From positions 186,001 through 250,000 of the forward strand of contig NZ_PEBK01000002.1 in assembly GCF_002802905.1 (NCBI RefSeq): DNA of 64,000 nucleotides, written 5' to 3'. How positions within the stretch are numbered: the first letter of the stretch is position 1; every line of letters begins with the position of its first letter. The stretch comes from Bifidobacterium simiarum. GTDB taxonomy: Bacteria; Actinomycetota; Actinomycetes; Actinomycetales; Bifidobacteriaceae. Position numbers and translations under genes: made by a program. Positions 9,339-18,595 of the stretch are shown in pieces. The notes under the pieces were generated by a model that did not search any database, was not told the DNA's origin, and saw only the letters and a list, made by a program, of their open reading frames with translations.

Positions 9339-11087
9339 ATGCAGCCGCAGAGCATTCCGCCTCGGTACGGCAGGACAACCCCGGCAGACACCACGACTTT
9401 CACCGCAACGGCACGCAATAATCCGGCCCCCAACGGCGCAACATCCAACGACACAACATCCAACGGCACAACCCCCAACACCCGCACCCCCAACACCCGC
9501 ACACCCAACACCCGCACGGTCGTCGCCACCCGAAAGCTGATCGCCATCGCCGCCGCAATCTCGCTGGCGGGCGGTCTCGCGGCGGGCGCGGGCACCACTT
9601 TCGCCATTCGGCATTTCGCCGCGGCATCGTCCTCCGCACCGGGAGCGCCCGGCAACGGCCAGAGCGGTCCGGGAGGCCAGAACGGACAGGGTGGCGCGAA
9701 CACGATGAGCTACGACTACGCCGGTTCGTACTCGGCCGCGCTCACCGCCGACGGCACCGACAAGACCTCGAAGAACGCGACCACCGCCGCCACGAAAGCC
9801 GATCAGAACGCGGCCCTCGTGCAGAACGGCGGTTCGCTCACCCTCACCGACGCCACGCTGAAGAAGTCCGGCGACGGCAGCAGCGACGACAACGACAATT
9901 TCTACGGCACCAATTCGGTGCTGCTCGCAGTGGGCGAGGACTCCAAGGCCACAATCTCCGGCTCGAAGCTGACGGCCACCGGATCGGGCTCGAACGGCAT
10001 CTTCGCCACCGATTCGGCCACCGTGCTCGCCAATAACACCACGATCAGCACCACGTCGGCGAACTCCCGCGGCCTCGACGCCACATACGGCGGCACGATC
10101 CTCGCCGGATCGATCACCGCCACCACGAAGGGCGACCACAGCGCCACGCTCGCCACCGATCGCGGCGGCGGCAGCGTCTCGCTCGTCAAGGGCACGCTGA
10201 ACACGGCCGGCTCCGGATCGCCACTGCTCTACTCCACCGGCGACGTGCAGGTGAACGACGTCACCGGCACCGCCACCGGCAGCCAGATCGCCGGCATGGA
10301 GGGACTGAACACCATCCTGATCAGCAACTCCACGCTGACCAGCACCAACACCGGCAAGACGGGCAGCGATCCGGTGGCCAACGGCGTGATCATCTACCAG
10401 TCCACTTCGGGCGACGCTGAGGCCAGCACCGGCGAGCACGCCACGTTCCAGGCCAAGGATTCCACGCTGAAATCGGCGATCGAATCCGGGTCGATGTTCT
10501 ACTTCACCAACACCACCGCGGACGTGGTCCTGAGCAACACCACGCTGGACTTCGACACCGACGCGGCCAACCTGATCCAAGCCGAAGGCAACGACTCCAA
10601 CAACTGGGGTCAGGCCGGCTCGAACGGCGCGACGGTGAACTTCACCGGACGCAACCAGCAGTTGCGCGGCAAGGTCACGGCCGACACGATCTCCACGGTG
10701 AACCTCTACCTGCTGGAAGGCACCACATGGACGGGGTCGGCGTCGATCAGCAAGAACACGTCGGCCAGTGACGGCAGCGACTCGGTCAGCGATGCACCGA
10801 TCACCGTGAACGTGGACGGCAAGTCCACCTGGGTGGTGACGGCGGACACCACGATCAGCGCGCTGAACGTGGCCAGCGGCGGCAAGGTGGTCGACTCCTC
10901 CGGCCGCACGGTGACGATCAAGTCCGACGGTAAGACCGTGGTGAGCGGCGACAGTGATCTGACCGTGACGGTCGACAGCTACTCCACCACCGTGAAAACG
11001 ACCAACGACACCAAGCTGGCCAGCGACACCATCGACCGGTCCGACTTCGACAGCGCATTCGGCACCAGCACGGAGTGGACGATGTAA
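9339..11087 (+). CDS. Membrane-anchored beta-helix surface protein
   Basis: The 582-residue product starts with about 60 Thr/Asn/Pro-rich residues, including the tandem TPNTR repeats encoded by a 15-base DNA repeat near 9472-9516. A membrane helix follows (RKLIAIAAAISLAGGLAAGAGTTFAI), then a Gly/Gln linker. The rest is repetitive beta-strand sequence with many short Thr/Asn/Gly motifs (GSLTLTDATLKKSGDG, SKATISGSKLTATGSGSNG, NTILISNSTLTSTNTG), typical of right-handed parallel beta-helix adhesins or carbohydrate-binding proteins. There is no LPxTG motif. The topology is cytoplasmic N-terminus with the helix domain outside. It probably forms an operon with the next gene, 58 bases downstream. The function may be adhesion or polysaccharide binding. 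Confidence 0.75.
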   Translation: MQPQSIPPRYGRTTPADTTTFTATARNNPAPNGATSNDTTSNGTTPNTRTPNTRTPNTRTVVATRKLIAIAAAISLAGGLAAGAGTTFAIRHFAAASSSAPGAPGNGQSGPGGQNGQGGANTMSYDYAGSYSAALTADGTDKTSKNATTAATKADQNAALVQNGGSLTLTDATLKKSGDGSSDDNDNFYGTNSVLLAVGEDSKATISGSKLTATGSGSNGIFATDSATVLANNTTISTTSANSRGLDATYGGTILAGSITATTKGDHSATLATDRGGGSVSLVKGTLNTAGSGSPLLYSTGDVQVNDVTGTATGSQIAGMEGLNTILISNSTLTSTNTGKTGSDPVANGVIIYQSTSGDAEASTGEHATFQAKDSTLKSAIESGSMFYFTNTTADVVLSNTTLDFDTDAANLIQAEGNDSNNWGQAGSNGATVNFTGRNQQLRGKVTADTISTVNLYLLEGTTWTGSASISKNTSASDGSDSVSDAPITVNVDGKSTWVVTADTTISALNVASGGKVVDSSGRTVTIKSDGKTVVSGDSDLTVTVDSYSTTVKTTNDTKLASDTIDRSDFDSAFGTSTEWTM

Positions 11088-11145
11088 CGACTAACAGCAG
11101 GCACGGCCAACAACGACTATCAACGACCAACATCAAGGAGCAATC

Positions 11146-11811
11146 ATGACCAACGGCAATCCCACCACCAACGACAACACCACTCCCATCCGTACGGCCG
11201 GCAACAACGGTTACGCACAGAACCCCGGATATCAGCAGACCGGCGAATATCAGAATCCCGATCCCGCCCAGAACGCCGGATACGCACAGACCCCGTACCA
11301 GTACCCGTCTCAGACGAACGCCGAGAACCCGGCCGGCGGCACCGATCAGCTGCTGCACCCCCAGCAGAGCCAGCAACCGCGTAACCAGCAGCCTCAGGGT
11401 CAGCAGCCGGAAAACGCCAAGAAGAAGTCCGGCAAACCGAAGTTCGGCGGACTCAGGGGCAAGACGATGGCCGCCGTGGTCGGCATCTCGCTGGTATGCG
11501 GTCTGTTCGGCGGCGTCGGCGGCGCCTTCGCAGTCACCGCGGTGACCGGCGGACATGGAGGCGGTCAGCAGCAGATGATGCAGGGGCCTGGCGGCAAGAG
11601 CGGCGGCTCGTCCAACGGCAACGGCATGGGGCAGCCGCCGAGCGGCGGTCAGGGTGGCCCTGGTTCGAATGGCAGCTCGAATGGCAGCTCTAATGGTTCC
11701 GGCAGCGATTCCGGCTCGTCCAGCGACGGTGACTCCAGCTCGTCCGGCAACAACTCCGGCTCCAGCAGCAGTTTCCTGACCGGATCGGATGACACCACCA
11801 TCCAGTCCTGA
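11146..11811 (+). CDS. Low-complexity membrane-anchored protein, partner of the beta-helix protein
   Basis: The 221 residues divide into a Gln/Asn/Pro/Tyr-rich cytoplasmic segment (1-90), a basic patch (AKKKSGKPKFGGLRGK), one membrane helix (about 107-131, MAAVVGISLVCGLFGGVGGAFAV) and a Gly/Ser/Asn-rich extracellular tail ending TGSDDTTIQS. The plan mirrors the first 110 residues of the preceding protein (repetitive N-terminus, helix, Gly/Gln/Gly linker) but has no beta-helix. It could be a truncated paralogue or a partner subunit. AAGGAGCA precedes ATG 11146. No family is known to me. Confidence 0.65.
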   Translation: MTNGNPTTNDNTTPIRTAGNNGYAQNPGYQQTGEYQNPDPAQNAGYAQTPYQYPSQTNAENPAGGTDQLLHPQQSQQPRNQQPQGQQPENAKKKSGKPKFGGLRGKTMAAVVGISLVCGLFGGVGGAFAVTAVTGGHGGGQQQMMQGPGGKSGGSSNGNGMGQPPSGGQGGPGSNGSSNGSSNGSGSDSGSSSDGDSSSSGNNSGSSSSFLTGSDDTTIQS

Positions 11812-11838
11812 CCGCCGTTTACACGACACGACATACCT

Positions 11839-11889
11839 CACATGGGCCGGGTTGAATCGTTACAAAACATGAAAAACCCGGCCCACGTG
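11839..11889. terminator. Bidirectional hairpin between convergent genes
   Basis: A 15-bp stem with one mismatch (11839-11853 with 11875-11889) encloses a 21-base AT-richer loop, between the stops of the plus gene at 11811 and the minus gene at 11956. There is no long T run, so it may act as a weak terminator or transcript stabiliser. Confidence 0.6.
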
Positions 11890-11955
11890 AGGGTCACATC
11901 CCCCGCGAGCCGATCCACGCCACCGCACAGTAGCGCCCAACGCCCCGTGCCCGCG

Positions 11956-12750
11956 CTACTTACGAACCGTCGCGAGATCCTCCACGGTGCCGCCCCACGC
12001 CTTACTCAGCTTCTGCGCCGGCTGCTTCTTGCCGACGACCACCCACGTCGTGCCGGTGAGCGTGGCCCAATCGGAGCCGGCCGCCTCTCCGGAATGGGTC
12101 TCCAGCAGCTCCAGCGCCTTGCTCTGCAACGGCGCGCGATACACCGACACCGCCGACTTGTTCTCGAACGTGGCATATGCCGTTCGCGTGTTCACGCACA
12201 GTTCGATCGACTTCACGCCCGGGTAGCTGCTCGCGTCGGCCGGCTTCCATCCTCCCGGGCAGGCGCCGTATGCCGACTCCACGCCCTTGCGCATGGCGGC
12301 GGCGTTGGTCACCGGCGCTTCGTCGCGCACCGGCTTGGTCACCAGTCCATCGGAGAACATGGTGTTCACGGCCAGTCCGCACCCCGAGAACAGCAACGAC
12401 AGCACCACGGCGAACACGCCCCACACCGTGGATCGGGTGCGACCGCCGGACGCCTTGGCCCGCAACCGCGCCCCGACGATCAGCACGATCGTCACCACGA
12501 TCAGCACACCCGAAGCGATCAGCAGCGAATCCAGTGGCAGGTCCTTGATCACCGGAATCGTCTCCGGCGCGATCCCCTTGGCCGCCACCGCCACGGCGAC
12601 CGCCACCGAGATCAGTCCGAACAGCGCACACAGCTTGCCCCATGCACCGGACGCGGATCCCCGCCGTTCCCCACGTCCGCCGCTTTTGCCGCGTTTGCCC
12701 AGAGACGACTTGCGATACTCCCCCACGCGATACGTACTGGTATGTGCCAT
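11956..12750 (-). CDS. Membrane protein of unknown function
   Basis: The start at 12750 (MAHTSTYRVGEYRK) is preferred because GAGGGAG sits six bases upstream; the frame continues 38 codons further without support. The 264-residue product has a basic cytoplasmic N-terminus (KSSLGKRGKSGGRGERRG) and three hydrophobic segments (WGKLCALFGLISVAVAVAVAA, LLIASGVLIVVTIVLIVGA, STVWGVFAVVLSLLFSGCGL). About 130 extracytoplasmic residues follow, with two cysteines (YGACPGG, ELCVNTRT) that could form a disulphide. I do not recognise the family. The last segment ends in SGCGL, but an internal lipobox is unlikely. Confidence 0.7.
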   Translation of the reverse strand: MAHTSTYRVGEYRKSSLGKRGKSGGRGERRGSASGAWGKLCALFGLISVAVAVAVAAKGIAPETIPVIKDLPLDSLLIASGVLIVVTIVLIVGARLRAKASGGRTRSTVWGVFAVVLSLLFSGCGLAVNTMFSDGLVTKPVRDEAPVTNAAAMRKGVESAYGACPGGWKPADASSYPGVKSIELCVNTRTAYATFENKSAVSVYRAPLQSKALELLETHSGEAAGSDWATLTGTTWVVVGKKQPAQKLSKAWGGTVEDLATVRK

Positions 12751-13000
12751 ATCCATCTCCCTCGCAGCGTTGACGGCATCATCGCCCGCACCACTCACTA
12801 CCAGCCGACGACGATGCCCGCATCGGATTCCAGTGTAGGACGCCCGCCACGCCCGCGCCATCACCCTTCAGGATGACCGACCGTGAAATTCCGCACGCCC
12901 CGCAGCAGTCCCCGCAGCACACCCCACAGCAGTCCCCGCACCGACTCCGCCGGTCACACACCTACTTCGGCACATCCACGCACCGGCTCCCACGCACCCC

Positions 13001-13044
13001 GTAACACTACGGTTCCTGTAGCGCTACGGTAATCGTAGTGCTAC
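13001..13044. promoter_or_regulatory. Operator-like array, three 10-bp palindromes spaced 17 bp
   Basis: GTAACACTAC (13001), GTAGCGCTAC (13018) and GTAGTGCTAC (13035) begin exactly 17 bases apart. The central copy is a perfect palindrome and the outer ones differ by one or two bases. The array lies about 210 bases before the first YhgE/Pip gene, and TACTAT at 13042-13047 could be a -10 box. It is a good candidate binding site for the TetR protein at 18596-19165. Between the array and the gene there is also a short tandem GGACCACACCAGT repeat (near 13115-13142). Confidence 0.6.
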
Positions 13045-13253
13045 TATGGGCGTTGCGCCGAGACCGGGCTGCCTGACGATATCGTCCCAGCACCACGACG
13101 ATGGACCACGAAGATGGACCACACCAGTGGACCACACCAGTGGCACCAACGCCACGACGATCCCAGACGACATCGCCACGCTCCCGTCCGGCCTTCCGCA
13201 CCGACGCCGACGCCTCCAGCCGGCGATCGGCAACCAGCACCGAGGGGAATGCC

Positions 13254-15938
13254 ATGAGAAACGTTCTGCGCGTGGTCAAGCGCGATCTGCTGCGCCTGCT
13301 TCGCGTACCCGCCGCGTGGGTGATCTGCGCCGGCCTGATCGTCATCCCCTCGCTCTATGCATGGTTCAACATCGTGGGCTTCTGGGATCCGTACGGCAAC
13401 ACCTCGAAGATCCAGGTGGCCGTGACGAACGAGGACGCCGGCACCAGCAACGAGACGCTCGGCGATCTCAACCTCGGCAACCAGATCGAGGCCAGCATCA
13501 GGAAGAACCACGATCTCGGCTGGCATTTCGTCACCAAGGACGAGGCACTCGACGAGGTGAAGGCCGGCAAAAGCTACGCCGCCTTCATCATCCCGAAGGA
13601 TTTCAGCTCGGATCTGGCCACGCTGCTCACCGGCGACTTCCAGCAACCGAAGATCACCTACTACGTGAACGAGAAGGCCAACGCGATCGCCCCGAAGATC
13701 ACCGACGTGGGTTCCAGCACGCTCGACCGGCAGATCAACAGCACCTTCGTCTCCACGGTGAGCAAGGTGGCCGCCGGCGTGCTTAACGACAAGATCGACG
13801 ACGTCGAAGGCAAGATCACCGACAACAAGAACACGGCCTCCGCCGAACTCAACGGCACGATCGGCAAGATCAGGAACGCCCGCCAGTCGATCGGCGAGCT
13901 CAACGACACCGTCTCCGCGGCCAAGCGGAAGACCGCCGACGCGAAGACCTCCCTCGATCAGGTGCGCGCACAGACCGATCTGCTCGCGGCGAGCCTGAAG
14001 ACCACGTCCGGTCTGCTGAACTCCACGCAGACCACCGTAACCAAGTTTTCGACGTCGATGTCCGGCACGCTCGACACCGGCACCGGCCTGCTCTCCCAGG
14101 CCACCGCCAAGGCCAACACCTCGGTCGGCAAGGCCTCCGGCGCCATCGCGAGCGCTCAGGGCAAGGTGGGCGCGGCGATCAGCACCGGCGAGGCGGTCAC
14201 CTCGCGCAACGCCGAGATCATCGCCGAACTGGAACGGACGGTCAAGGCCCTGCCCGCGGACACCGAAGCCGGTCATGCGATCAAGCATCAGCTGCAATCC
14301 ATACTGGACGGCGACCAGTCCACCGGGCAGATCGGCCTCAAGGCCCGTAACCAGACCGCCCAGCAGACGCTGAAGAACCTCAATACGCTGAACACCGACA
14401 CCGGCAAAACGGCCGACGCGGTGGCGAACGCGACCACTGCGATCACCTCCGCCACGCAGAGCACGATCGACACGGCGAACGGCTACCGCAATACGCTCGG
14501 CACCACCACCCTGCCGCAGATCAACTCGGGACTGGCCGGTCTGAGCTCCACGGCGAGCACGCTGAGCGGCACGATCAGCGACCAGCGGCATCTGATCGAT
14601 CAGACCGCCGTCATGCTCGACCAGCTCGACTCCACGCTGTCCACCACCGCCAAGGCACTGAAATCCACCGACGGCACGCTGGCGAACATGCAGAAGGACC
14701 TCGAAACCGCCCGCACCGACATCGCCGCGCTCACCAGTGCCGACGTGATCGGCGATCTGCTCGGCACCGACGGCAAACTCGACGCCGACAAGATCTCGGA
14801 TTTCATGCTCTCCCCCACCACCCTGCGGACGGAGACGCTGTACCCGGTGAACTCGTACGGTTCGGGCATGGCCCCGCTGTTCACCGATCTGTCGCTGTGG
14901 GTGGGCGCGTTCGTGCTCATGGTGATCGTGCGGCTGGAGACCGACGACGAGGGCATCGACAATCTCACCGTCACCCAGCGGTACATGAGCCGTTGGCTGC
15001 TGCTCGCCATGCTGGCCGTCGCGCAGGCGGTGGTGTGCTGCGTAGGCGATTTCATCATCGGCGTGCAGGCGGCAAACCCCTGGGCCTTCGTGGGCACGGC
15101 GGTGATCACCTCGCTCACCTATCTGAGCATCACCTACGCATTGTCGGTGACGTTCCAGCATGTGGGCAAGGGCCTGTGCGTGGTGCTGGTGATCGTGCAG
15201 ATCCCGGGCGCTTCGGGCGTCTACCCGATCGAGATGATGCCGGGCTTCTTCCGCCATCTCTACCCGTTCTTCCCGTTCACCTATTCGATCGATGCGCTGC
15301 GCGAGACGATCGGCGGTTTCTACGACGGCCACTGGTTCCAGTATGTGGGCAAGCTGATGCTGTTCGTGGTGGCGAGCTTCGCGCTCGGTCTGATCGCCCG
15401 GCCGTATCTGACAAACCTCAACCGTCTGTTCGCCAAGGAGATCGCCGAAAGCGACATCATCGTGGGCGAGCAGGCAGAGATCCCGTACCGCGAATACCGC
15501 TTCTCGCAGGCGATCCGCATGCTCGCCAACCGTGACGAATACCGTGCGCACATCCGCCGCCGAGCCATCCGGTTCGCCCAGCGGTACCCCCGTCTGCGGC
15601 TCGGCGCGCTGATCGCCGGATTCGCGGTGCCGGCCATTCTGGCGATCGTGTTCTCGGTCAGCCCGGTCTTCCGCGACGCGAGCCGCAAGGTGATCATCCT
15701 CGGCGCATGGACCCTGTGGATTCTGATCATCATCGGCTTCCTGATCGCCATCGAATACATCCGCGACAACATCGAACGCCAAATGCTGCTCAGCTCCATG
15801 AAGGACGACGAGGTGCGGTCGATGTTCTCGTTCTCGGTGCGCGACAAGCTGCTCAAGGTGCGCATCCCCTCGCTGGGCACGCTCGGGGTCCGCAAACCGG
15901 GTCGGCCGGGCAAGCCGGAAGGCAGGCATTCGGCATGA
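13254..15938 (+). CDS. YhgE/Pip family membrane protein, first of pair
   Basis: ATG 13254 is chosen because GAGGGG is six bases upstream; the frame is open 51 codons further but those codons look non-coding. The 894-residue protein has an N-terminal helix (VPAAWVICAGLIVIPSLYAWF), a short conserved domain with VTNEDAG typical of the family, a long Ala/Thr/Asp-rich coiled-coil-like region (residues about 150-510) and a C-terminal membrane domain of about six helices. After that it carries an extra C-terminal portion with two more helices and a basic cytoplasmic tail. The family includes the Lactococcus phage-infection protein Pip and resembles ABC-2 permeases. The transported substrate is unknown. 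The stop overlaps the next start (ATGA). Confidence 0.88.
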   Translation: MRNVLRVVKRDLLRLLRVPAAWVICAGLIVIPSLYAWFNIVGFWDPYGNTSKIQVAVTNEDAGTSNETLGDLNLGNQIEASIRKNHDLGWHFVTKDEALDEVKAGKSYAAFIIPKDFSSDLATLLTGDFQQPKITYYVNEKANAIAPKITDVGSSTLDRQINSTFVSTVSKVAAGVLNDKIDDVEGKITDNKNTASAELNGTIGKIRNARQSIGELNDTVSAAKRKTADAKTSLDQVRAQTDLLAASLKTTSGLLNSTQTTVTKFSTSMSGTLDTGTGLLSQATAKANTSVGKASGAIASAQGKVGAAISTGEAVTSRNAEIIAELERTVKALPADTEAGHAIKHQLQSILDGDQSTGQIGLKARNQTAQQTLKNLNTLNTDTGKTADAVANATTAITSATQSTIDTANGYRNTLGTTTLPQINSGLAGLSSTASTLSGTISDQRHLIDQTAVMLDQLDSTLSTTAKALKSTDGTLANMQKDLETARTDIAALTSADVIGDLLGTDGKLDADKISDFMLSPTTLRTETLYPVNSYGSGMAPLFTDLSLWVGAFVLMVIVRLETDDEGIDNLTVTQRYMSRWLLLAMLAVAQAVVCCVGDFIIGVQAANPWAFVGTAVITSLTYLSITYALSVTFQHVGKGLCVVLVIVQIPGASGVYPIEMMPGFFRHLYPFFPFTYSIDALRETIGGFYDGHWFQYVGKLMLFVVASFALGLIARPYLTNLNRLFAKEIAESDIIVGEQAEIPYREYRFSQAIRMLANRDEYRAHIRRRAIRFAQRYPRLRLGALIAGFAVPAILAIVFSVSPVFRDASRKVIILGAWTLWILIIIGFLIAIEYIRDNIERQMLLSSMKDDEVRSMFSFSVRDKLLKVRIPSLGTLGVRKPGRPGKPEGRHSA

Positions 15939-18340
15939 GCGATATGACCGACGGCAAGAACGGCGAGAATGACGGCAGGAATGGAATCGATGCCATGACC
16001 ACGACGCAACACGATCAGACCGGCAAGGACCGGACCGGACAGAGTCAGACCAAGCAGGGCCAGACCAAGCACGATCAGGCCAAACATGATCAACCACGGC
16101 ATAACCACAGCCATCCGATCTGGCGGCTGTTCCTCGGCGACATGCGCCGCATCAACGGCAACGTGGTCTCGATCATCATCGTGATCGGCCTGATCGCCAT
16201 CCCCTCGCTGTTCACCTGGTTCAACGTGGCGGCCAGCTGGAATCCGCTGAACAACACCAAGAACCTCACGTTCGCGGTGGCCAGCGTGGACGAGGGCTAC
16301 AAAAGCGATCTCGTGCCGCTGAAGGTCAACGTGGGCGATCAGGTGGTCTCCGCGCTGCGCGCCAACGGCCAGCTGGCGTGGACGTTCACCAGCCGCGATG
16401 ACGCCATCGACGGAACGAAATCCGGCAAATACTATGCGGCCGTGGTGATCCCGAAGTCGTTCAGCAAGGACATGATGACGTTCTTCGACGACGACGTGAC
16501 CCACGCGAAGCTCACCTACTACACGAACGAGAAGAAGAACGCGCTGGCCCCGCACGTCACCGGCGAGGGCGCGGACGAGGTGGCCGCGGAGATCAACCAG
16601 ATCTTCGCCAAGACCCTCTCCGACGTGGCGCTGAACATCGCCTCCTCGATGTCGGAGTATCTTGACGACGCCGACACGAAGAGCCGCATCGCCAGCCTCA
16701 ACGGGCACATCGAGGATCTTTCCGGCCAGCTGGCCGACGCGGCGGACACGCTCGGCACCTACTCGGAGCTGGTGGATTCGGCGGATTCGCTGCTGTCCGG
16801 CTCCTCGAAGCTGCTCGCACAGGCGTCGGGCGCGGCCAAGGAGGTGGGCGACGACGCTTCGGGCGCGAAACAGTCGGTCGGCACGATCACCGACGCGATG
16901 AAGGCCTCCTCGAAGTCGCTCGCCGCCGCGTTGACGTCCAGCGCGAACAGCTACCGGGCCGTGGGCGACGAGATCGACACGGTGTACGACGCAGTGGGCA
17001 CGCAGAGCGCGGACAGCGCGAAGGCGCTGCGCGATCAGGCCAGTGCGGTGAACCAGCAGGTGCAGGCGTATACGACGATCCGGAAGAACCTCGCCACGCT
17101 TGCCGGGCAGATCGCCGGACTGAGCGGAGACACGGCGACCAGCCTCGGCAGCACCGTGGCCTCGGACAGTGCGGCGGCGCTGAACACCGCGGTTTCTGGA
17201 TTGGATTCGACGATCACGCTGCAGACCAAGCTGCGCGATCAGCTCAACACGGCGGCCGCGAAGATCGAGTCCGGCAACGCCACGGCGCAGCAGGACCGGG
17301 CGAAGATCAGCCAGCTCGCCGAGCAGGCGAAGAACAGCGTGAACGGGCTGAGCTCCGATTTCACCAACGACGTCAAGCCGAAGATCGACGAGCTTTCCGC
17401 CAACGTGAGCACGTTGGCCACGTCGCTTGACGCCAACAGCGGCAAGCTGGACGAGGTGACGAACGACCTGACCGACGGCGCCGCTTCGGCGAGCGGCAAG
17501 ATGGCGAGTGTGAAGCGGACGCTGAACGATACGGCCACCAAGCTCAACGATTCGGCGAACCGGATCAAGGCCACCAGCAGGAACATCGCGTCGGCGCTGA
17601 ACAGCGGGGATGCGAACGCGCTGAAGAAGGCACTGGGATCCGACCCGGAGGCACTGTCGACGTCGCTGGCCTCGCCGGTCGGCATCACACGCAAGGCGCT
17701 GTTCCCGGTCGCCGATTTCGGCTCGTCGCTCGCGCCCTTCTACACGTTCCTGCCGCTGTGGGTCGGCTCGCTGCTCATGGCGGTGACGCTGAAGACGTCC
17801 GTCTCGCATCGCATCCGCAAGGAGCTCGGAGACCCCCGTCCGCATCAGATGTATCTGGGCCGCTTCGGGGTGTTCGCGGTGCTCTCGCTCGCGCAGACCA
17901 CCTGCGTGTGCCTCGGCAACCTGCTGTTCCTGCATGTGCAGGCGGTGCATCCGTGGCTGTACATGCTGTCGGGCTGGCTCGGCGGACTCGTGTTCAACTT
18001 CATGATCTACACGCTGGTCGTCTCGTTCGGCAACGTGGGCAAGGCCATCGGCGTGCTGTTCCTCGTCGTGCAGATCTCCGGTTCGGGCGGCGCCTATCCG
18101 CTGGCCGTCATGCCGAAGTTCTTCTCGGACATCAGCCCGTTCCTGCCCGTCACGCACGCCATCAACGCAATGCGCGCGGCCACGGCCGGCATCTATCACA
18201 ACGACTATTGGAAGGAGATCGGCATGCTGCTGCTGTTCGTCCTGCCGACGCTGCTGCTCGGTCTGGTGCTACGCAAACCGCTGGTGCGGTTCAACACCTG
18301 GTATGTGGCCAAGGTGGAAAGCACGAAGCTGATTAGCTAA
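15935..18340 (+). CDS. YhgE/Pip family membrane protein, second of pair
   Basis: It starts at the ATG of an ATGA overlap with the preceding gene, so the two are translationally coupled and probably form a heteromeric complex. A second in-frame ATG at 15995 is possible. The 801 residues begin with a hydrophilic Gln/Lys/Thr/His/Asp repeat region (GQSQTKQGQTKHDQAKHDQP). Then come the family N-terminal helix (VSIIIVIGLIAIPSLFTWF), the VASVDEGYKSD domain, a long coiled-coil-like central part and six C-terminal helices (APFYTFLPLWVGSLLMAVTL to LLLFVLPTLLLGLVL). Unlike its partner it ends just after the last helix. The TetR gene that follows is the likely regulator. Confidence 0.88.
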   Translation: MSDMTDGKNGENDGRNGIDAMTTTQHDQTGKDRTGQSQTKQGQTKHDQAKHDQPRHNHSHPIWRLFLGDMRRINGNVVSIIIVIGLIAIPSLFTWFNVAASWNPLNNTKNLTFAVASVDEGYKSDLVPLKVNVGDQVVSALRANGQLAWTFTSRDDAIDGTKSGKYYAAVVIPKSFSKDMMTFFDDDVTHAKLTYYTNEKKNALAPHVTGEGADEVAAEINQIFAKTLSDVALNIASSMSEYLDDADTKSRIASLNGHIEDLSGQLADAADTLGTYSELVDSADSLLSGSSKLLAQASGAAKEVGDDASGAKQSVGTITDAMKASSKSLAAALTSSANSYRAVGDEIDTVYDAVGTQSADSAKALRDQASAVNQQVQAYTTIRKNLATLAGQIAGLSGDTATSLGSTVASDSAAALNTAVSGLDSTITLQTKLRDQLNTAAAKIESGNATAQQDRAKISQLAEQAKNSVNGLSSDFTNDVKPKIDELSANVSTLATSLDANSGKLDEVTNDLTDGAASASGKMASVKRTLNDTATKLNDSANRIKATSRNIASALNSGDANALKKALGSDPEALSTSLASPVGITRKALFPVADFGSSLAPFYTFLPLWVGSLLMAVTLKTSVSHRIRKELGDPRPHQMYLGRFGVFAVLSLAQTTCVCLGNLLFLHVQAVHPWLYMLSGWLGGLVFNFMIYTLVVSFGNVGKAIGVLFLVVQISGSGGAYPLAVMPKFFSDISPFLPVTHAINAMRAATAGIYHNDYWKEIGMLLLFVLPTLLLGLVLRKPLVRFNTWYVAKVESTKLIS

Positions 18341-18364
18341 GGGATTTGACTGAATGAGTGGTTC

Positions 18365-18529
18365 GACCACCCCCAGTCTCGCGTCCGCTCGACAGCCCCC
18401 GACGTTATTGTGCGACGTGCGCGGAGCGCACTGCTACGAACAGTTCACCGAACTGTTCGTCCAGCGGGGGCAACAGGTTTCCCGCCCCCGCTGGCGGGGG
18501 CTGTCGGCGAAAGCCGACTGGGGGTGGTC
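18365..18529. repeat. 165-bp composite hairpin element, copy 1
   Basis: The ends are inverted repeats GACCACCCCCAGTC and GACTGGGGGTGGTC. The core holds hairpin 1 (GTGCGC-gga-GCGCAC, 18417-18431) and hairpin 2 (11-bp stem 18436-18446 with 18450-18460, loop acc), joined by TGCT. Copy 2 lies on the other side of tetR (19197-19360), nearly identical and in the same direction. A diverged relative at 25585-25748 has different but still complementary stems. No open frame of note is present. Confidence 0.8.
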
Positions 18530-18595
18530 AAACTTGCTTCCCTCAGCGGAAGACCCACAACAGAACATTCAGACCATTCAGAGAAAAGAGCTGCC

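Noticed and set aside
13044-16097. Long open frame on the minus strand (about 1000 codons) opposite the YhgE/Pip genes
   Set aside because: It is His/Arg/Gly/Asp-rich with no domain, and lies exactly opposite a well-supported gene; high GC creates such shadow frames.
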